Below are positions 9,084-12,916 of a stretch of 12,916 nucleotides of DNA, piece by piece. The DNA is from an uncultured Lachnospiraceae bacterium (GTDB lineage: Bacteria > Bacillota > Clostridia > Lachnospirales > Lachnospiraceae): positions 1-12,916 of the forward strand of contig CAKRLN010000041.1 of the NCBI GenBank assembly GCA_934359535.1. Reading direction: 5' to 3'. A program made the translations under genes and the position numbers. Below the pieces are notes generated by a model, which was given only the letters and a program-made list of their open reading frames with translations, had not been told where the DNA came from and did not search any database. Position 1 is the stretch's first letter. Every line of letters begins with the position of its first letter.

Positions 9084-10238
9084 TTATTTATCTTTTCTTG
9101 ACAGCAAACAGACCGTCTCCACATGCCTCGTATGCGGGAACATATCAAACGGCTGAATGTCCGTGACGGCATACTTTTTTTCAAGTGTTTTCAAATCTCT
9201 TGCAAGCGCGGCGGGGCTGCATGAAATATAAACGATACGTTTCGGCGCAATTTTCACGAGCGCATTAAGAAACATTCTGTCCGCGCCCGCACGCGCAGGG
9301 TCCATTATCACCGCGTCAAACCGCGTCCCGATTTTCGCCTTTTCGCGCAGATATTCGCCCGCGTCACCCCTGTTGAACGCAATGTTCCGCGTAAGCCCAT
9401 TCTCCTGACAGTTGCGGACAGCGTCGCGCACCGCCGAGGCGTTGTACTCAATTCCCTGAACCTGTCCCGCGTAATCGGAAGCGATTATCCCGATAGTCCC
9501 GATTCCGCTGTATGCGTCGAGAAGCGTTTCTTTTTTGTTCAGCGCTGCCGCGTTGATCGCGTAACTGTACATTTTTTCGGTCATTATCGGATTAACCTGA
9601 TAAAACGACCGCGGCGAGATTCTGAAACGCTTTCCGCAAAGCTCATCGGTTATGTATCCGTCGCCGAAAAGCGTTTCGTTCTTTTCGCCGAGCATCATCA
9701 TATCCTCGTTTTTGTTCACCGAGAATGTTACGGTCGTTATTTCGGGAAAACGTTTCACAAGTGCGTTCACAAAATCCCTCTTTTTCGGAAACATCGGCGA
9801 CCCGCCGACGATAGTGACCAGCACTTCCCCGCTCTTCTTCCCTACGCGAACCAGAACGTGCTTCAAAAACCCCCGTCCCGTTCCCTCGTCGTAGGGCATA
9901 AGCTTGAATGAGCGCATAAGCTCGCGAATCCCGAGGATTATTTTGTCGGCGATCGGATCGTTGAGCATACAGCTGTCAACGCCCACAACGCCGTTGCGTG
10001 AGGACTGATATACTCCCGAAATGATCCTGCCGCTGCGGTCGCTGCGAAACACCGCCTGAACCTTGTTGCGGTAATTATACGGGTTTTCCATTGGGGTTAT
10101 TTTGTTCACTTTTCCGAATTTTCCAAGCAGCTTTTCAACGTCCTTTTGTTTCCATTCAAGCTGCTGCTCATATGTCATATTTGATAGCTGACAGCCGCTG
10201 CATTTTTTCGCAGCAGGGCATTTTCTCTCGGTAATCAT
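9084..10238 (-). CDS. rlmD: RlmD/RumA-family rRNA uracil-5-methyltransferase
   Basis: Enzymes of this family transfer a methyl group from SAM to C5 of specific uridines in 23S rRNA. The 384-aa protein has the Fe-S cluster cysteines C7, C13, C16 and C90, the motif FYQVN (212-216), the SAM site DAYSGIGTIG (241-250), DPAR (313-316), the nucleophile C340 in ISCSPAALARD, and the catalytic base E374 in RHVETVCLL. It lacks the N-terminal TRAM domain of the second copy at the right edge and starts directly at the cysteine cluster, so it is the short form of the family. AGGAG lies 7 nt before the ATG. It is the last gene of the right-hand operon, 56 bp after the patatin-like gene. The exact rRNA position (U747 or U1939 type) cannot be told from sequence. 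Confidence 0.9.
   Translation of the reverse strand: MITERKCPAAKKCSGCQLSNMTYEQQLEWKQKDVEKLLGKFGKVNKITPMENPYNYRNKVQAVFRSDRSGRIISGVYQSSRNGVVGVDSCMLNDPIADKIILGIRELMRSFKLMPYDEGTGRGFLKHVLVRVGKKSGEVLVTIVGGSPMFPKKRDFVNALVKRFPEITTVTFSVNKNEDMMMLGEKNETLFGDGYITDELCGKRFRISPRSFYQVNPIMTEKMYSYAINAAALNKKETLLDAYSGIGTIGIIASDYAGQVQGIEYNASAVRDAVRNCQENGLTRNIAFNRGDAGEYLREKAKIGTRFDAVIMDPARAGADRMFLNALVKIAPKRIVYISCSPAALARDLKTLEKKYAVTDIQPFDMFPHTRHVETVCLLSRKDK
9099..9130. other. Candidate attachment-site core in the 3' end of rlmD
   Basis: The DNA encoding the RHVETVCLLS motif at the C-terminus of the methyltransferase (minus-strand core GGCATGTGGAGACGGTCTG) lies 15-45 bp inside the sharp GC change. The 3' end of rum/rlmD genes is a known target of integrative conjugative elements in streptococci (for example ICESp2905), where the core overlaps this conserved motif. 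No integrase gene and no second copy of the core are in the window, apart from the paralogue's similar codons, so this is a positional inference. Confidence 0.35.
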
Positions 10239-10294
10239 ACGTTTCTCCTGTTCAATTTCTGCGCTTTTGGCAGCATGGGTTTGTTCACAAAATA

Positions 10295-11140
10295 TTACTG
10301 CTCTCCAAGATATTTTCCCAGTCGTTCAAGTTCCCTCTCCGCGTCCGCTCTTCCGAGCGCATAAACCTGTTTCAGCTTTTCGGGTTCGCGCTCTGTGCGA
10401 CTTATCTCAATAGGCGCAGACGGTCGGATAACGAACGCCCTTCCCGCCTTTTCAAGCTCCGCGAGCTTATGAATGCTTTCATTGTAGACAATATGCCTGT
10501 TTTTTAGACGGCGGCGGAATTCGGGATACTTCCGATAAAAAAGTGAAATAAGCGCGCCGTTCATCGGCTTTTTGCGATAGCTCATATCGCGCGTGAGTAC
10601 CACGACCTGTTTTTCATAGCCCATTTCGGCAAATTTCTCAAAAGGAATACTGTCAGTAACCCCGCCGTCGAGATACTTTTTTCCATTTATTTCAACAGGC
10701 TTTGAAGCGAACGGCATTGACGCCGAAGCGCGCAGCGTTTCCATTTGTCCGAGAACGCTTTCGACCCGCATATACTCGGGTTCGCCGGTTTCAACATTTG
10801 TCACAACGGCATAAAACGGAACTCCCGACGACATATACGTTTCATCGTCGAAGAGGTCAAGCTCGCGGGGAACGCGATAGTACGCATATTCCGCATTGAA
10901 ATAATTGCCCGTCTTTAAAAGGCAGCCCACTCCCATATAGTTTTTGTCGGTGTTAAATCGGCAGTTATAGCGGATAACTCTGCCGCGCTGCCCCGAAAGA
11001 TAGTTCACGCCGAAAACCGCGCCCGCAGAAACGCCGATTATTCCGTCAAAATGCACCCCGCGCTCCATAAACACATCAAGTACTCCCGCCGTATACATTC
11101 CGCGCATAGCGCCGCCCTCAAGCACAAGTCCGGTTTTCAT
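10295..11140 (-). CDS. Patatin-like phospholipase (YjjU-like)
   Basis: Patatin-family proteins are lipid acyl hydrolases that use a Ser-Asp dyad. The 281-aa protein has all the expected parts: the oxyanion loop EGGAMRGMY at about 8-16, the nucleophile S38 in GVSAG (36-40), and the catalytic D158 in YLDGGVTDS. No signal peptide or membrane segment is visible, so it is probably cytoplasmic or peripherally membrane-bound. The start is supported by AAAGGA about 8 nt upstream. It lies 40 bp after the lipoprotein gene and 56 bp before rlmD, all in one direction and probably one operon. The natural substrate is not known. A link with the neighbouring methyltransferases is not obvious and may be only operon hitch-hiking. 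Confidence 0.9.
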   Translation of the reverse strand: MKTGLVLEGGAMRGMYTAGVLDVFMERGVHFDGIIGVSAGAVFGVNYLSGQRGRVIRYNCRFNTDKNYMGVGCLLKTGNYFNAEYAYYRVPRELDLFDDETYMSSGVPFYAVVTNVETGEPEYMRVESVLGQMETLRASASMPFASKPVEINGKKYLDGGVTDSIPFEKFAEMGYEKQVVVLTRDMSYRKKPMNGALISLFYRKYPEFRRRLKNRHIVYNESIHKLAELEKAGRAFVIRPSAPIEISRTEREPEKLKQVYALGRADAERELERLGKYLGEQ

Positions 11141-11180
11141 TGCATAAATCCTTTCTGTTCAGAACACATCAAATTTAAAA

Positions 11181-11645
11181 TCAACTTTCCTCGTTCTGAC
11201 CTAAAAACTGTACATTAAGTTCAACATTTTCGCAGTCATATCCGACAATTTTCATCCTGTTTTTCCCCTCCGAAAAAGGAACCGATTCAGCCGAACCGCT
11301 TAATTCATCGGAATCGCACTCGATCAGCACAGTAATATTTCCATTTCCGTCAATAAGCACCAACTTCGCCGTTCCGCGCGATATTTTCATCAAAATTTCG
11401 GCGGAAGCGCAGTATTCCGCTTCTGCTTCTGCCGTCCACACAGTCTCACGTCCGTCGAATTTTTCAGCCGTGAATATACAGCCGTTATCCGTCTGATTGT
11501 ACAACGCACCTACTTTTGCAAACCTGTCAGACTGTTCGGAAATTTTCTCTGCGGAATCGTATTCATTTTTCGCAAACTCGTTGCTGCATCCCGCCATGCA
11601 AAAACAAAGCAGGACAGCAGCAAATCCACATATTATCTTTTTCAT
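11181..11645 (-). CDS. Small secreted lipoprotein of unknown function
   Basis: The 154-aa product starts MKKIICGFAAVLLCFCMAGC. This is a short basic N-terminus, a hydrophobic stretch and a lipobox-like MAGC, so C20 would be lipidated after signal peptidase II cleavage. Methionine at lipobox position -3 is less common than leucine. The mature part (about 134 residues) is acidic and beta-rich by appearance (GTAKLVLIDGNGNITVLIEC, then GKNRMKIVGYDCENVELNVQ). It resembles a small extracellular beta-sandwich, but I do not recognise a family. I chose the ATG at 11643-11645 because GGGAG lies just upstream and the signal peptide then begins at residue 1. A start 9 codons earlier would spoil the signal. 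The ATG overlaps the upstream methyltransferase stop (ATGA), so translation is probably coupled. Confidence 0.8.
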   Translation of the reverse strand: MKKIICGFAAVLLCFCMAGCSNEFAKNEYDSAEKISEQSDRFAKVGALYNQTDNGCIFTAEKFDGRETVWTAEAEAEYCASAEILMKISRGTAKLVLIDGNGNITVLIECDSDELSGSAESVPFSEGKNRMKIVGYDCENVELNVQFLGQNEES

Positions 11646-12916
11646 ATTACTCCCTTTCTTAGCAGCAGACATACCGTTTCGACATGCCTCGTCCTGCTGA
11701 ACAGATCAACTCCCTGCACCGTCCTCAGCTCATACCCGCGTTCGGTAAGCGCCCGACAGTCACGCGCCGCCGTGACAGCATTACACGACACCATTACAAT
11801 GCGTTCGGGTGAAAACTTCACAATATTCCCGATAGTTTCTTCGTCGCAGCCCTTACGCGCGGGGTCGACGATAACAACGTCCGCCTTTATGCCCTCGGCG
11901 GCAAGTTTATGCGTAATCTCGCCTGCGTCCCCGCAGAAAAACCGCACATTATCCGCGCCGTTCAGACGTGCATTTTCACGCGCGTTTTCGACCGCGCTTT
12001 CGACTATTTCCACGCCGATAACGCTTTTCGCCCTGTCCGCCATAGTCAGCCCGATAGTTCCCGCGCCGCAGTAAAGGTCGATAACCGTTTTGCCGTCAGG
12101 CTGCGCAAGCTCCGTTGCTTTTTGATACAAAATCTCTGCCATAGGCGTGTTGACCTGATAAAACGACCGCGAGGAAACCGCGAACCGCTTCCCGCACATT
12201 CTGTCGTATATCACGGGTGCACCGAAAAGCAGCCTTTCCTCGTCGCCGTAGATAACGTTCGTTTCCACCTTGTTTACGTTTGCGACAATGCTCTTTATTT
12301 CCGAGAATTTTTGGCTCAGCGCTGCCGCGAGAGCTTTAAGCTGCGGAACTGCTCTCCGCACGACCAGCGTTACTCCGATCTCGCCCGAGTGATGTCCGCG
12401 ACGAATACATATCGAACGCAGAACTCCGCTGTGTTCCGCCTCATTATAGGGCGAAATTTTCAGCTCATGCGCGAAGTCGAGCGCCGCGCAGCGTATATCC
12501 GAAAAAATATCCTGTTCAAGCCGACATTGCTCGCAGCATATAACGCGGTGGCTGCGCTCCGCAAAAAATCCGCAGACGGTTTCGCCCTGTTCATTTTTGC
12601 GCACCGGATACTGCGTTTTGTTGCGATAGCTGTCAATGTTGCAGTTTCCGATAATCGGCAGAAACTCGGGTTCAAGCCCGCCTATTCGGGTGAACGCGTC
12701 ACGGATAAAGCCGTCTTTCGCCCTAAGCTCCGCTTCATATGAAATGTGGCGAAAATCGCACCCGCCGCACTTCCCGAAAACTAAGCAGTCTACGTCGATC
12801 CTGTCGGGCGACGGGGTCAATATCTCCTCGATTTTGCCGTAGCAATGACTTTTGTTCACTTTTACAATACGCACACGAAGGCTGTCGCCAACGGCGCTGA
12901 GCGGAACGAATACAAC
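11642..12916 (-). CDS. rlmD: RlmD/RumA-family rRNA uracil-5-methyltransferase with TRAM domain, 5' end beyond window
   Basis: This is a second methyltransferase of the same family as 9084-10238. The frame is open to the right edge (VVFVPLSAVGDSLRVRIVKV). An apparent GTG start at 12872-12874 is internal, because the residues before it are the beta strands of a TRAM RNA-binding domain. The true start is outside the window. Seen in order are the partial TRAM domain, the cysteine cluster (visible residues C44, C50, C53, with CEQC later), FYQVN, DLYCGAGTIGL, DPARKGCD, the nucleophile in VSCNAVTAARD, and the base in RTRHVETVCLLL. All catalytic residues are intact. Its stop overlaps the lipoprotein start by 4 bp. 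Which of the two copies modifies which rRNA site cannot be assigned here. Confidence 0.92.
   Translation of the reverse strand, partial: VVFVPLSAVGDSLRVRIVKVNKSHCYGKIEEILTPSPDRIDVDCLVFGKCGGCDFRHISYEAELRAKDGFIRDAFTRIGGLEPEFLPIIGNCNIDSYRNKTQYPVRKNEQGETVCGFFAERSHRVICCEQCRLEQDIFSDIRCAALDFAHELKISPYNEAEHSGVLRSICIRRGHHSGEIGVTLVVRRAVPQLKALAAALSQKFSEIKSIVANVNKVETNVIYGDEERLLFGAPVIYDRMCGKRFAVSSRSFYQVNTPMAEILYQKATELAQPDGKTVIDLYCGAGTIGLTMADRAKSVIGVEIVESAVENARENARLNGADNVRFFCGDAGEITHKLAAEGIKADVVIVDPARKGCDEETIGNIVKFSPERIVMVSCNAVTAARDCRALTERGYELRTVQGVDLFSRTRHVETVCLLLRKGVI

Noticed and set aside
11909..12742. A 277-residue plus-strand open frame.
   Set aside because: It lies entirely opposite the second methyltransferase, whose catalytic motifs are complete. 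The frame is open because of the GC-rich codon use of the real gene.
12872..12874. GTG as the start of the right-edge methyltransferase.
   Set aside because: The frame continues upstream to the window edge, and those residues fit a TRAM domain, so this GTG is an internal valine codon.

Overview
The window looks like genomic or metagenomic DNA from a Firmicute of the class Clostridia. The Shine-Dalgarno sites are strong (AAGGAGG type), the left two thirds are AT-rich, and the proteins resemble Lachnospiraceae/Oscillospiraceae families. Every protein gene that I accept is on the minus strand. There are two compositional blocks. Positions 1 to about 9080 are AT-rich (roughly 35-40% GC by eye) and hold a defence locus. 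Positions 9084-12916 are clearly richer in GC (roughly 50-55%) and look like ordinary chromosome. The change falls exactly at the 3' end of an rlmD/rumA-family gene, a known integration site for integrative elements, so the left block is probably acquired DNA. An assembly chimera is the alternative.

The defence block, read in the direction of transcription (right to left), starts with a stand-alone protein that has an SRA-like modified-DNA-reader domain (8057-8806). Then come cas3 (5839-7968), a 264-bp regulatory gap, a DUF3990 ADP-ribosyltransferase-like gene with a small partner gene (5574 to 4683), and cas5c, cas8c (with an internal cas11c start), cas7, cas4 and the first 233 codons of cas1. 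This is a subtype I-C CRISPR-Cas locus. Cas2 and the array would lie beyond the left edge. From the DUF3990 gene to cas1 all genes overlap or nearly touch, so they form one transcription unit. A hairpin terminator separates that unit from cas3.

The most interesting part is the gap 5575-5838. On the plus strand it carries a solitary, shortened CRISPR-repeat-like element (5747-5771) ending in the typical I-C 3' sequence TGGATTGAAAT. The element is preceded by a promoter-like pair that would start transcription at the repeat, and followed by a spacer-like stretch and a hairpin terminator. The spacer-like stretch matches DNA about 90 bp away, just upstream of the minus-strand promoter of the DUF3990/cas5-cas1 unit. 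The match sits next to a TTC PAM, has a perfect 11-nt seed, and covers 20 of the first 22 positions. The two mismatches are at guide positions 12 and 18, which type I Cascade complexes flip out and do not read. This is the layout expected of a CreA/CreR-like guide RNA that directs Cascade to repress, not cut, its own locus. Here it would control a protein toxin candidate embedded in the cas operon. Loss of Cascade would derepress the ART-like gene, which would make it a guard or addiction circuit. This circuit is inferred from sequence and is not shown.

The right block holds two paralogous 23S rRNA uracil-5-methyltransferase genes (9084-10238, and 11642 past the right edge). They bracket a small lipoprotein and a patatin-like hydrolase. 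All four are closely spaced on the minus strand and probably form one operon.
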